Shown in pieces: positions 10,181-22,152 of a stretch of 64,000 nt of DNA. The first letter of the stretch is position 1. Each line of letters begins with the position of its first letter. The notes below the pieces were generated by a model, which had not been told where the DNA came from, made no database searches, and worked only from the letters and a program-made list of their open reading frames with translations. A program made the translations under genes and the position numbers. Source of the DNA: Sanderia malayensis (lineage: Eukaryota > Cnidaria > Scyphozoa > Semaeostomeae > Pelagiidae); NCBI GenBank assembly GCA_013076295.1, contig RQOL01000616.1:2170001-2234000 (forward strand), read 5' to 3'.

Positions 10181-11311
10181 ATGGTGGTTGAGAATATGCA
10201 AGGCGACGAAGTACTCAAGGATGCATTGGAAAAAGTTAGCAACAGACTTAGAAAAGCTGTTGGCTTGAACAGACATCAGATTGGCGGGTTGAACACTGTC
10301 GTGTCTCAGATGAAGCGAGAGCGGAATAGGAGTGTCGGGATTTTATCAAAACAGCAACAGGATTTCATTCAAAAACAAGCTAAACTATTGCCTGCTCTGG
10401 CTGCCAACAAGAAAAATCGCTCGCGAAAAACGTCGAATAATAAAGTCATACCGCTAGACGTTAGACATTCATTAATCGATGAACAATCGCCGACAACGTT
10501 GAAACGGCAAACACCGCCTACAGCCGCAGTGACGAGCAAAGGAATTCAAAAAAGTCAATACAACATTTTACCACCGATACGGAAAATCAGCCGCGGCAAC
10601 GCGCCGGATCAGGGAACGCGCGGCATCGAGGAGAAGCAGCGACGGATTTCTGATTACAGAAAAGAGTTTTCATCGCTGCAGACAAGTCTGAACAACGCGT
10701 ATAGGTTCACCGCGAATGGCAGTAGCGGCGACGGCGAAGCATTGGCTAATGATAGTCCAATGGGGAATCATGATACCGCGCGGCAGCAGATTGTGGATGA
10801 CAAGAAACTTGCCAAGCAGCTCTCTTTGTCGAGAAAACCGCTGCAAAGTTTCAACGAAGTGGACGAAGAGGCCAATTCAAACTCTCAACCACAATTATTG
10901 CACTCTCAATTATCTCATCAGAAACGTTTTGGCCTGAAAAACCTTAGCAAACAACATGACAGTAATTCGTCAATTGAAATCGATACCCGTATTGCAAATG
11001 TAAAAAGAGATGTTTCAGCTGTGAAGAGAGAGCGGTCAGAAGACCAATGTGACACTCACGAGACAATGCAGCGTTTCGAGCCAGTCGATGTTGTTGCGAT
11101 GGAAAACGCAACAGCTCACGAAACAGCGAATTCTAACATTGACAGTGGTAGTAGTAACTGGGCTATCGTTCGCGACAAGTTGCGCTATATTTCCTTGATG
11201 AACCGTAAGCAGCACGATCGCTACCTTGAACAGCTTTACAACGAAATTCGAAATTGTCGATACATACGAAAGCCCCGGCGGAGGGGAGAGGATGATGAAT
11301 CGCTTGAATGA
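10181..11311 (+). CDS. Hypothetical basic, mostly disordered protein
   Basis: A 376-aa intronless frame that I do not recognise. Residues about 1-75 are rich in Lys, Arg, Gln and Leu and could form a helix or coiled coil (EVLKDALEKVSNRLRKAVGL). Residues about 75-315 are low-complexity Ser/Asn/Gln/Lys sequence and probably disordered. The last 50 residues look structured again, with SLMNRKQHDRYLEQLYNEIR, CRYIRKPRRR and an acidic tail. There is no signal peptide or membrane segment. Codon use is ordinary and long uninterrupted coding capacity supports a real gene. The C-terminal block is the best probe for homologues. A nuclear or cytoskeletal adaptor role would be speculation. Confidence 0.7.
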   Translation: MVVENMQGDEVLKDALEKVSNRLRKAVGLNRHQIGGLNTVVSQMKRERNRSVGILSKQQQDFIQKQAKLLPALAANKKNRSRKTSNNKVIPLDVRHSLIDEQSPTTLKRQTPPTAAVTSKGIQKSQYNILPPIRKISRGNAPDQGTRGIEEKQRRISDYRKEFSSLQTSLNNAYRFTANGSSGDGEALANDSPMGNHDTARQQIVDDKKLAKQLSLSRKPLQSFNEVDEEANSNSQPQLLHSQLSHQKRFGLKNLSKQHDSNSSIEIDTRIANVKRDVSAVKRERSEDQCDTHETMQRFEPVDVVAMENATAHETANSNIDSGSSNWAIVRDKLRYISLMNRKQHDRYLEQLYNEIRNCRYIRKPRRRGEDDESLE

Positions 11312-12060
11312 CGCCGTGGGCCACAGAATATTATAGGTCTACGACTTTACAAAGGGATTCGAATTGTTGTATTATATTCGAATGTTTCGAAGAATGACTC
11401 GCTTGGTTAACGCTATAGGCCATATTGTATAGACGTCTTAGGCTACAAAAGTGGCTTTGTCATTAAATGTTTTCTTTTATAATTTTGCTAAGTTTGCATT
11501 TTAGATGCTTGCTTTTATGTCTTAATGCTTACATCTTGTGATCTACTTGTAAATACTCTTTGCAAACATGAAATCGAAGGCTAAACAATTTTTGACTCCA
11601 ACTTGTGCAACTGTTTACCCACGTCTGACTGTAATCAGCAAGAAATTCTTCAACAATGACGTCAAACACTTGTTGCGCGCACGAATGACTGCGCACAAAT
11701 GACGTACTTCTCTTTAGCACTTGCTAAGTTCTTTTCTTGCGGCACTGTCTATGTGGCATAACTGCTCATGCAAGCAAATGCCACGCATACATTTGCGCTG
11801 CGGCATTGCTTGGAGCAATGCATATTTTAGATTGTGCAATGTAATAAGGCACGCAAAAGCAAGAGCATGTATTCATTTCTTATCGAACTATTCAATCAAT
11901 TTATATTAAAACTTTAAACTAAGACACTACAAGATGGTTTGTGTAAATTTTAAACTTAGACACTACAAGATGGTTTGTGTAATTACAATCGATATTATTA
12001 TTTATTATTATTAGTTGAAATCAAATTTTCTTCACAGTTCCTGCCATGAATAGAGTCTTA
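11312..12060. other. Convergent 3' flank with a short tandem duplication
   Basis: This is the gap between the + strand hypothetical gene and the - strand peptide genes. It contains a roughly 36-bp unit (with actaagacactacaagatgg) duplicated at about 11914-11985. No other feature is evident. Confidence 0.6.
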
Positions 12061-12856
12061 TCAAACAGACCTTTTATTTTCTTCAATGTAACAACCTGTT
12101 GCTTCTCTTTTTGGGCCTTCGTTTTCCCCAACACACTTTTTATGTTGAACTTTGCAAGTATGGCTGCATGTTCTCATGCTGTTATCTTCCATTCCATCGC
12201 CTAGTAAACGATAAATCTATACAGTAAACACTTGCATAAGAATCTTTGAATTTGCTTTTAATGTACTGATTCTTTTATGCGGGTGTTATGCCGTCCATAT
12301 GGAATTGGCAGTTGCATTTTGTATGCATTTGGGATGGGGTTTTAAGATGGCCAGGTTTTGGCACAAGTTATTGATTTAACATGCTTAGTTACATGTTTGA
12401 ATAATCCAGGAAAAGATCGCAGTCGTATAATCGTATAATCTGAACATCCCAAACAAATTTCACTTTTTAAAATAAGACCATTTGAGCAAGAATCTCTTAG
12501 TTCTCCTGAATCACCAAGTTTTATGCTTGAACTAAAACAATTCATCTCAACATTTTTTAATAAACCTTCTTTGGGATACTGGTTTCAAGTTTCATTACTA
12601 TTTATTCATTGTTATTTTATTTTATTTTATTTATTGTGGTATTTTGCTTTATATTGATTGATTATTTTAATGATTTACCAATAAGACTGTTGTTACAGCC
12701 ATCCATGCATTCACGTTTGTCAATGTCGCATTTAGCTTGACATGTTTCCAAATCTCTGTCTTCAATGACTTCCTCTTCATCGTTCATTATTGGCATGGCA
12801 TTAAGATATGGTATCAGTGCTGCTGCTAGGAACAGGAGAAGGTATTGGCACTTCAT
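12061..12856 (-). CDS. Secreted cysteine-rich peptide, tandem copy 1
   Basis: Two coding exons, 12679-12856 and 12061-12200, joined in phase 1; the exon 1 frame runs on through the donor (ggtaaatc) to an early stop and so hides the splice. The spliced protein is about 105 aa. It has a hydrophobic signal (MKCQYLLLFLAAALIPYLNA), an acidic stretch (NDEEEVIEDRD), a Cx3Cx6Cx3C module (CQAKCDIDKRECMDGC) and, from exon 2, a second module Cx3Cx6Cx13C, giving eight cysteines after the signal. An upstream non-coding exon ending at 13386 and an acceptor before 12884 give a 5' UTR intron of about 500 bp. Copies 2 and 3 share everything. The pattern suggests disulfide-linked helical hairpins, as in toxin-like or antimicrobial peptides; the function is unknown. 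Confidence 0.82.
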
Positions 12857-13380
12857 TTTTGTTTGCTGTTTTGTGTGGCAATACCTGCAATAAAGCTGCA
12901 GATAATTTGTTTTGATTCATTTGGCTGAAAGACAAATGACCAGGAATATAAAGCAATCTACGAGAGACTCAATAGTCAAAGAATCCAGTCCAGAACAAGA
13001 AAAATCTTAAAGAAGCACAAGAAAGAGAGAATGCGTTCAAGATATATGAGAAGCCAATCTCCAGATTTTTAAGGCATCAACTTATCTTAAGAGTTTAATA
13101 GGTTTTTATGATTTTTTTTCAATAAGCACGTGAACAAACCAGTTGCATACGTTTTGTCAGTTTTGCTCAACCCAGGCAAAATTTTCAATGAAAAAATGTG
13201 AATTTTGGACTTTGTATACTTTCAAAATAGATCCGTTTCTTAAATTTTTAACCTCAATTACCACATTTTTTTAACCTTTTCTGAATTTTGAGTACTTGTT
13301 TCTCATAAACGGCTTCTTATAAAAAATAGATGTATACAGGAATAAAGACATAAATTTATAGAAAAATAATCTCGATTGGA

Positions 13381-13500
13381 ATTACCTGTCTGAAGTTTCT
13401 TGTAGAATATTCAGCACTTTCGATTAAGAGAATGAGTTGATAAAACTGATTTGTTATACACGGAATTTCTGAAAGCAATGCATCACGGTAGTAATTGGTT
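13381..13500 (-). promoter_or_regulatory. Conserved 5' non-coding exon and upstream block, copy 1
   Basis: The block catcacggtag with flanking ggtttcca and ttcgctt motifs recurs upstream of all three tandem peptide genes (13481, 15373, 17723) and once more as an orphan at 18196. On the minus strand each of the three is followed by a donor (cag or aag before gtaatt). I infer promoter plus first non-coding exon. No start site was mapped. Confidence 0.55.
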
Positions 13501-13980
13501 TCCAAGGTATTCTGGTTCGCTTTTATAAGCATCTCTTCGCTTAGAAACGATCTAAAAGCCACTTTGGAATTTATATTTGTTGTGGAAGATGTTTGCGCGA
13601 TTCTTGTGAAAGTTGATAACTATATGTGTGTTACTCATTTTTATTTATTTTTGTTTACAATTATCCAAGTAGCCATTGATATTTATTCTTTCATATATCA
13701 GCAATTGTCGTTGGTAAACATTATTATAGTTCAGCAGCTAATGCAAGCTGAATAAATGGCAATTCCAAATAGTAAAATATTAAACTTTACATAACATTTT
13801 ATAATCAACTATTAATTAAAAACTACTTCTCTTCATTTCATAATCAAAATCTACTGGAAACATGACATTACGGAGTTGTATTCTGCAACTATAACTGGTG
13901 TTATTCACTATTAGTTTTATTATTGTTATTGATTAAAATCAAAATTTCACCACAGTTCCTGCTATGATTAGAGTTTTTCT

Positions 13981-14624
13981 TCAGATAGACCTTTTATTTG
14001 CTTCAATGTAGCAACCTGTTGCAGCATTTCTTGGACCTCCTTCTTGCCCAACACATCTTCTGTGTTGTATTCGGCACCTTCTGCCGCACAATGCTATGCT
14101 AGCGTCGTCTCCATCTAAGTGATAAATATATAGTTTGAACAAAATGACAATTGCATTAGTGGGAATTTTAAGATGACCAGGAATGGATTTGTTTGATTAA
14201 TCCAGGAAAATTGCATAATAAAGAAGAATGTCGAATTTTACTTTACAAATAACACATGGGAACAAGAGGTTGTTAGTTCCTCTTTCAATCGCCGAGTTTT
14301 ATGCCAATTCATCTAAACATTTTAATAAATTTTCTTTGCGGTACTTGTTTTAGTATTTTCGTTGGTTTGGTAGTTTTTATTACGTGTTATTTATATTTAT
14401 ATTATTTTACTTTGTTACCTATTAATAGATCATTTTAATGATTTACCAACAAGACTGTTATTGCAGCCTGTCATGCATTCACTTTTGTCAATGTCGCATT
14501 TAATTTGGCATGTATTCAAGTCTCTGTCTTCAATTACTTCTTCTTCATCGTTCATTATTGGCATGGCATTAAGATATGGTATCAGTGCTGCTGCTAGGAG
14601 CAGGAGAAGGTATTGGCACTTCAT
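13981..14624 (-). CDS. Secreted cysteine-rich peptide, tandem copy 2
   Basis: Coding exons 14447-14624 and 13981-14114 with the same phase-1 junction as copy 1; about 103 aa. The signal and acidic propeptide-like segment are nearly identical to copy 1, while the cysteine modules differ more (CQIKCDIDKSECMTGC, then CGRRCRIQHRRC). That pattern, conserved leader and faster mature region, is common in venom and defence peptide families. Exon 2 is strongly basic here. The 5' non-coding exon ends at 15259. Exon 2 ends in KRSI and stop, as in copies 1 and 3. Confidence 0.82.
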
Positions 14625-15253
14625 TTTTGCTTGCTGCTTTGTGTGGCAATGACTGCAATAAAGCTGCAGATAATTAGTTTTGATTTAATTGGTTGAGGTG
14701 TAGCAGGGATAACAACACATTACAAGAGATCCCACAGAGAGATACAAAAGACAGAAAAGCATGAGAGAGAAACTTTAGAGAGATAAAGAATTCTAGAGAT
14801 TTAAGAAACAAAGAGAAAACGAGCATAAAGCACAGTAAACGGGGAAAAGTATCCTTAAATGAGAGCGAATTTTGATTTCTTTTACATACAATTTTGCATG
14901 CGTTGATGTTACAACACTATCGATGAGCAAATAAAACAATTTTTACTGCATATAGGATTGCCGTTGACACCACTTTTTCACATATCCACTATAAAGTTAT
15001 ATAAAATTGCTTATTTTCTATTTCTTGACGAAATCTATTAGCATATGCTCATCTGTTTTCTAAGATTTCAAAGTTTTTCCGCACTTTTTTTTAAAATAAA
15101 AATGATTTAAATTACAACAAAAGGAAATTTAAAAATGATACTTTCCTTGAGCCTCGTCAACATAATTAGGAAGATCAAAGATTATAATTTCAAAGATCGA
15201 ACATAACTGCAGAGAAGTAAAGGCATAATTCTATAAAAACATTTTTGAATAAA

Positions 15254-15420
15254 ATTACCTGTTTAACGTTTTGTTGTAGAGTATTTAGCACAGTCACTTC
15301 ACAGTCAAATAAAAGAAAGTTCAAAGAAAGTTCCTACTTGTAGCTGTTATACACGTAATTTCGGAGAGCAATGCATCACGGTAGGGGTTCGTTTCTATGG
15401 TATACTGCTTCGTTTTATGA
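15254..15420 (-). promoter_or_regulatory. Conserved 5' non-coding exon and upstream block, copy 2
   Basis: Same catcacggtag block and donor (acag before gtaatt at 15254-15259) as upstream of the other two tandem genes. It marks the likely transcription start region of the 13981-14624 gene. Confidence 0.5.
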
Positions 15421-15699
15421 AGAATTTTTATGACAATCCAAAAATCACTTGTTTTAGTTTTGTTTAGTCGAATTTCCAAGTTTCAATTCACATGGATTCT
15501 TTTAAGGAATATATTTTGATGAATATAATTCTAGCTCATGCAAAACAGAACAGAGTCCGTTTCTCCTTCTTTTAAATCTGGGTTGAGTAAAACTAAAGTG
15601 AACGGGAATTTCCAATAGATTCATAGATAGTAAAACCACCCTAAGTAAACGTTAATCTTTACTTACTTTATTGTGAGGAAGTTAACATGAGTACATAAT

Positions 15700-15900
15700 T
15701 GAATAATTTATTGACAATGTCCTATTGTCTATGGCCAACTTCAATTTGTTAAAGATTTTGAATTTTCAACTTTTCAATCTTTTTCTTTCTTTTAGCCAAT
15801 CCTCCTGAGACGCGAAGCATGAACCATTCTAGTTACATAATCTAACTGGCTGAATTCTAACGAGCAATGAACTGTTAAACGCTGTTCGTCGCTTTTAGTT
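15700..15900. repeat. Dispersed repeat, first copy
   Basis: About 200 bp (gaagcatgaaccattctagt, ctggctgaattctaacgagc) recurs in the same orientation at about 19055-19385 with small indels. The two copies flank peptide copy 3 and the orphan promoter block, so unequal exchange between them could duplicate or delete the interval. Confidence 0.75.
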
Positions 15901-16653
15901 GCTCTAAGTCAATGCAAAATTGAAACATGCTGTGTGATCCAAAGACCACGTAAACACAGCCTGAGGTCTCAATTGATTTAAAATAAACTGCCGCCCCAAA
16001 GTTTTCAGATTCTGAAAATTAAAGAATCGATCTCAGGGAAGATCGGATGAACATGTCCGCCCCAGTCTCCCCGTGGTGACGCCACTGGGTTTAATTTGAA
16101 GAGGTGGACAATCCAAGTATTAGGGTGCGTATTGGATACAGTAGACTCTTTTTGTAGAATGCGAACGTTGACTTTTGACTAACGTCGGGACCGTACCAGA
16201 TTTTCATCGCAAGGGCCACAGATTGAGTTTTTGAAGCCTGGGTCGGCTTGATTTCAAAATTTTGGTTTTTGGCGCCAAGTGTTAAGCAGTCAAATTTGCT
16301 CTCCTTCTTACTTACGTGCCTATATAACGAAATAGACAACACATCCAACTTCCATTCTTTCGCATATAAGAATATTTTTTAGTTAACATAATTATAGTTT
16401 AGGTTGAATAAAAGCTAAGTAACTGGGAATTTCAAATAGTAAAACTTTAAACTTTATATAACTTTTTATAATCAACAACTATTAATTGTCAACTACTTTT
16501 TACTTTTTTTGTAATTAATATCTATTGAAGACACGGCATTACATGCTTGTGTAACTATATCGTGTATTATTAACTAATAGTTTTATTATTATTACTTATT
16601 TATTTTGTAATTTAAAGTTTTGCTCACAGTTCCTCTTATGATTAGAGTTTTCC

Positions 16654-17139
16654 TCAGATGGATCTCCGAGATCCGAGACGGACTTCATTTTTGTAACAAC
16701 CTGTTGGAGCTTTTCCTGGACCTCCTGGTTTCCCCAAACAATTTTCCGTTTGTTTTTGGCACTTTTCAAAGCATAATGCTATGCTCATGTCGTCGTCATT
16801 ACCTAAATGATAAATATATAATTTGAAAGAAGTGAAAACTGCCTCAGGGTGCATTTGGTATTGTAATCTAAAATTGCCAGGAAAGGACCTGTTTTATTTA
16901 TCCGGGGTTTTTATTTCATGTTTCTTAATTTATTACATCATTCTTTTATTGATTAATTATTTTGACTATTTACCGTGGCAGCCACCTGCACATTTGTTTT
17001 TGTTAGAAAAGCAATCTTCGCTACATGATTGAAAGCCTCTGTCTTCCATTATCTCCTGTTTATTGTTTATTCTTGGCATGGCATTAAGATAGGGTATCAG
17101 TGCTGCTGCCAGAAGCAGAAGTATACACTGTAGCTTCAT
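16654..17139 (-). CDS. Secreted cysteine-rich peptide, tandem copy 3
   Basis: Coding exons 16974-17139 and 16654-16802, again joined in phase 1 (CACG plus gt...). I chose the start MKLQCILLLLAAAL at 17139 by alignment to copies 1 and 2; an open frame extends further upstream but matches the 5' UTR acceptor region. About 105 aa. Module 1 is CSEDCFSNKNKCAGGC, module 2 CFEKCQKQTENC followed by a Gly/Pro-rich loop and a final Cys. The mature part is the most diverged of the three, while the signal peptide is nearly unchanged. The 5' non-coding exon ends at 17611. Confidence 0.82.
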
Positions 17140-19990
17140 TTCTGCTTGTTGTTTTGTTTGGCAATACCTGCAATGAAGTTTGAGATGATCAGTTTTGATT
17201 CTGGTTGAAGTGTAACAAAACAAGGATTACGAACAGTTACAAGAAATGGAAAAGAAGCTAAAGAACGCCACAGAGAAACACAAATGACAGACAAGTACGA
17301 GGGAGAGCAGACGAGAAGGGAAATAAAGAATTCCAGAGATTTAAGAAACAAAAGACATCTTTAAATAAGAGCAGATTTTCATCTTCTTCACACACAACTT
17401 TAAATTCATTGATGTAACAACATTATCTATGAGCAAATAAAGCATTTCTCCCCACACATAAGATTTTAAATCTTTTGACGAAATTTATTGTACTAAAATT
17501 GCATAATATTCAAGTGAAAGTACAATAAGAGGAAAGAAAGTATAAAAATCAAGATTACGAGGCTGAAATATTTTATAAATCTATGAAAAAACATTTTTGA
17601 ATGAAATTACCTTTTCAACGCTTTTTGTAGTGTATTTTGCGCACTCACTTCACAGTCAAATGAAAAAAGTTTAAAGACATCTGTTACTTGTAACTGTTAT
17701 AAAAATATTTTGGAGAGCAGTGCATCACGGTAGTGGTTCGTTTTCATGGTATACTACTGGTTCGTTTCATGAAGAATTTCTTTGTAACAATTTGAAGTTT
17801 TTGAAATGTTGATAATTTTTGAAAAGATGTTTGGGCAATTTTTGTGAAAACTAATTAAAATTATTTTAGTTTTTTGGAAAACTAATTAAAGTAATTTGAG
17901 GAAATGAATCATTTCTATACAATTCTATATGTTTCACTTTCCCATACTGGTATAAATCTGGAGGTGATAGCCAACCTAATCTTCCATAGTGATGTCGCTC
18001 AGCCAATCAAAATTGATTTCCATCGCCAAAATAGCCTAGTCTCGTAGCATATATGAGCAGTGCATTGTGGTAGACACGTGATCAGTCCCAGAACCCTTGG
18101 TAATAATGGACCATCCTATATTATCATGTGAGTAGTGTTGAAGTTATGGAAATCCGTGCTATAGTCTGCCTCTAATGACTTGAGTATATCAATTGCATCA
18201 CGGTAGCAGTTCGTTTCCATGGTATTTTGGTTTGCTTGAATAAAGATTCATTTGCTTAGAAACTATCTAAAACTCGCTATGGAATTTTAACTTGTTGTGA
18301 AAAATAGTCGAGTTCAATGTGACAGCTAAAAGGTTCTGTACTAAATGTTTTAAGATGTTTAAGCCTAAGAGGATCATAAGCTCGAAATTTAGTGAAGAAT
18401 TTGGTTAACTATTTAATGTTGTTGATTATTTGTTATCTAATTAAGCAGTATTTAACAGTTGATGGTAAAAATTGTGTTTGTATCACAGCATTTCACATCC
18501 TTCAATGCGCATGTTCAGTGACGTAAATGCTTTATTTGTTGCCAAAAAGGCTTTAAAAAGCTTTATTACTGAAGTTGGGAAATCAAAACAGCGCTTGAGT
18601 GCTGCTCTGAAAAACGTTTTTTATAAAATATTGTAAAGTGAGCGAGAGATTCCAAGAGAGAGTAAAATATATAACTTAATGTATCTTCTCTGAACTAAAT
18701 ATTAACCATAACTAATTTTTATTGTTATGTCAAATTGTTGTTGTTATGTTGTTATCTCAATTTTTGTTATGTTGTTATGTCGATCAGTTGTATGCGCTTA
18801 TTTAGCTTCAATGAATGGAAAAAGGCATGTCTTTGAAACTAAATAAGTTTTTATATCTTTAGCCATACAATATCGAAAAATCGCCAAGAGAAAATATTTT
18901 AACTGAGCAGCACTTGAGAAAGGGCCGTTTGTTTTGAAAGATGGTCTTTTGAAGGGCGCGATTATTCAAAAGGGGGCGCTTAATTAAAGAACAATGGATT
19001 TGAGATGGCAAGTTTGATCTTGACCTTATTATAATGAGCAATTATTGACTTATTGAGTAATTGACAATGCCCAATTGTCTCTGGCCATAGGCATTTAGTT
19101 ATGGGTTTTCATCAAATTGTTATTGGAGCTCGATTCCGATAAGCAATTGAATGAAAAGTTTCATGCTTTTTCACTCACTGTGAAACTAACAAATTGTTTG
19201 AGATTTGAAATTTTGAATCTCTTTTTATTTGTTAAAGATTTTGAATTTTCAACTTTTCAATCTTTTTCTTCCTTTTAATCAATTCTCCTGAGACGTGAAG
19301 CATGAACCATTCTAGTTACATAATCATCTAACTGGCTGAATTCTAACGAGCAATGAACTGTTAAACGCTGTTCGTCGCTTTTGCTGTGAGAATATTAAGA
19401 CAAGCGATAGGACACAACCAGATAATTGTTTATTTATCCTGTATAGGGCAGTGAATCCGTACTTTAAATGGGCCAAAAGCATTTGAAAATTATCACATCA
19501 AGTCTTCATGCTTATGGTAAGTCATATCAAAGTATTAAGTTGATTCAAGTTATTTTTGAAGCTTTTGTCATGCCCTTAGTTTTCACCAAATTTCTTCGAT
19601 TTGTCCTAAACCTGTTGCGTCCAGTGCGAAATGATGTAAACAACGCTAGGTATACCTACTGCTTTGCTTTAATATGCGCTTCTCGTTGCATTTCATTCTG
19701 GAAATATGCTACAAGTGAACAATAATAATAAATAAGGAAGTTTCCGAATGTTTTGCACATCTTTCACTCGTTTCAACAAGATGCATGGCACCTTATTTGG
19801 GAACCTGGATAATTATATAAAAGAGATTGGCCAAAACAACTTCTATATATGTTCAATAAGTTCAATTGATATTATTTATTTTTTGACAATGACTTTTATA
19901 ATAATCTGCAATTTGCATTAATAATGATCAAATTAATAATCAATTAGAATCATTTCCATTGTTTATTGTTTATCCATCGTTTACACGGTT
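17140..19990. other. Region between peptide genes
   Basis: Contains the 5' non-coding exon of copy 3 (about 17611-17725), the orphan fourth copy of the upstream block (about 18190-18305), and the second copy of the 15700-15900 repeat (19055-19385). I see no coding exon that could belong to the orphan block. Confidence 0.6.
18190..18305 (-). repeat. Orphan fourth copy of the peptide-gene upstream block
   Basis: gcatcacggtagcagttcgt and the following ggtattttggtttgctt and cttagaaactatctaaaac match the block upstream of copy 1 (13480-13600) more closely than copies 2 and 3. No coding exon with the conserved signal peptide lies between it and copy 3, so it looks like a remnant of a lost fourth unit. 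Confidence 0.6.
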
Positions 19991-20269
19991 TTACAATGGC
20001 GGAATAGTTGTTGGGTAGATCTTCTTGCAATCGTCGAACCCACTGTCTACAAGTCTTCTACAACTTCTGTAACACTGATCTTTAAAAGCAAGCTCTTCCT
20101 TCATTTCAGCACAGAGGTTTTTGCAGCCAGTAAATTCTTGTTTTTTCCCATAAATACATGCATTGTACATTTTGTCAATTACATCACGATTAGCCTCGCC
20201 TGCAGCATTAACTGCGCAGCTTGCTAGCATCAAACCAACCAGAACGAGGCAGATGTACTTCGTACACAT
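19991..20269 (-). CDS. Small secreted cysteine-rich protein, second type
   Basis: A 92-aa frame with an N-terminal signal peptide (KYICLVLVGLMLASCAVNA) and a helix-rich mature part holding six cysteines spaced C-x10-C-x3-C-x11-C-x3-C-x10-C. The two Cx3C pairs resemble those of the neighbouring tandem family, but leader and spacing differ, so common origin is uncertain. The frame ends in a proline-rich tail (TTIPPL) and a stop. Single exon as far as visible. A defence or toxin-like secreted peptide is possible; I do not recognise the family. Confidence 0.68.
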   Translation of the reverse strand: MCTKYICLVLVGLMLASCAVNAAGEANRDVIDKMYNACIYGKKQEFTGCKNLCAEMKEELAFKDQCYRSCRRLVDSGFDDCKKIYPTTIPPL

Positions 20270-22152
20270 TTTTCTATAACAACAAAAATATGTGTTATGT
20301 TTATACTTCTCTAATCACAATAAAAATTAAGAAAAAAACAACTAATAGGTACGTGTTTGAAAAGCATTAAAAAGCAATGGACAAGAACAAATTATGTACA
20401 TCTGTGTTTTTATTTAGAAGAGAGAGAGAGAGAGCTTCAATTTTAATCCATCCTTTGAAATATATCCATCCCATCCTTTGAAATATAAAACTTGCAGAGG
20501 CAGTTATAGTTTAAACTTAACCAGCAGTAAAATTAACCAACTTAGGTCCGAAATATTTGGTGCTGCGTTGTTTAATTTCCTCCTTTCCTACACTTTATTA
20601 TCAAGTCATATGCCAAAATACAGTTTTATAATTTATCAGTTGGCTTATGGGAAGAATTAAGGAATCGCTCTTAGAAAGCCAGACTCAATTCAGAAAAATG
20701 TTCGATTTATTTCATCGCTTACCAAATTTGTTTTCTTGAGATCCGTCTTCGTTTTCTGCCAGCAAGTTTGAAATAAACTGGTGCCTGTTGTTTTGGACCG
20801 ACACACGTGATCTGATCTTATAACTACGTTGAGACATTTCCATGGCAGTGGAATCGCATGCAGGAAAAATGCTTATATTTGTAGAGACAATATTGTCTGA
20901 TCAGTGAGAGGTTTTTTGGATGCTTTTAAGTTAAATTAAATTGAGTTGATTTTCGTTTCAGATTTTAAGTACAGTCGAGTTTTTTTATAAAGTAAACTTG
21001 GGGAACACGTAACGTCCTTTACCGATTTATTCTTATCTACTTTCAAAATATTTTTAAAGCTTTATTGTTGGTCTGTAGGGAGCAGTATTGAAATATATTC
21101 CATTAAGCGCAGTTATTTATCAAATAACTAAAATGAAAGTTGAGTAAACGATTCAACACCCGTTTCTCTATATGCTCTGCAATAAAATTTAGTATTGATA
21201 GCCACCTTTCAGGGGGGTTGGAAAGATTTTCTCAAGTCTTTTACTACATCTATTTATTGTTCATTGCATTGACGTTAACTAGTCACACAACAAACATGCA
21301 TTTACGTAATTAGAAAGCTCAAGTTTGATTGGCCAGTTTAGAAATGTATGAACGCGTACTAAAGGCTGCTGAGGTTGTAATTTACTTTTTATTGCAGCTA
21401 CGTGTCCTAATTTCGATAATTTGTTTCGTTCATTGGTTTGCAAGTATAAATTACTCACCAAAATGTCAACATATTGAGAAATGGGTTTGTTACGAAGCCA
21501 TCCTCTATAAAATATTTATATTGTGCTTTAGACAAAAAAAAAGAATTTAACAATATTTCGATCTCATTTTATTGAATTTTACTTTTAAATACAAAATACA
21601 GCATAATACAAGTTTATATTCTATTATATTATTAATAATGGAGTAATATACTTCGTATTTTTATATTCATAAAGGAAATACACGATATGATTATTCTAGA
21701 TTAATTCATTCAATAATTATTATAATTATTAACATTTTCATTTGCTTAAATTAAGTGGAGCCTCGAAAAGTCAAATATTCCGAATTCAAGAAACAGAAAA
21801 CTGCTCGAGTTGACAATTTCATTAATGTAAAAAACGCACATGTAAACTTGCGACAACACATGCTACATCGATTCCCTGTGATTATTCAGGAAATCTCTCT
21901 TTCACTAGTTCAGTAACTTATTCTCCAGTTAACGTGTGAAATCACATATACTTGATAAAGTAAGCCTAACGTATACATCCCATTTGATTTTCGCATGTTT
22001 TATCAGTCAAAATAACTTCAAATAAATTTCACATAGATGATAGTATGTTCTTACAGAAAAAACGTTTTGCATAATTTAATCACACAACCCCCTGAAATGC
22101 TATTCATATCAATAGGGTAAGAAACATTACAGGGGGTAAACTGCATATGAAA
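20270..22152. other. AT-rich intergenic region
   Basis: No gene is supportable between the minus-strand secreted peptide and the 3' end of PDZD8. A short GA microsatellite is at about 20418-20434. The rest is AT-rich sequence without visible structure. Confidence 0.6.
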
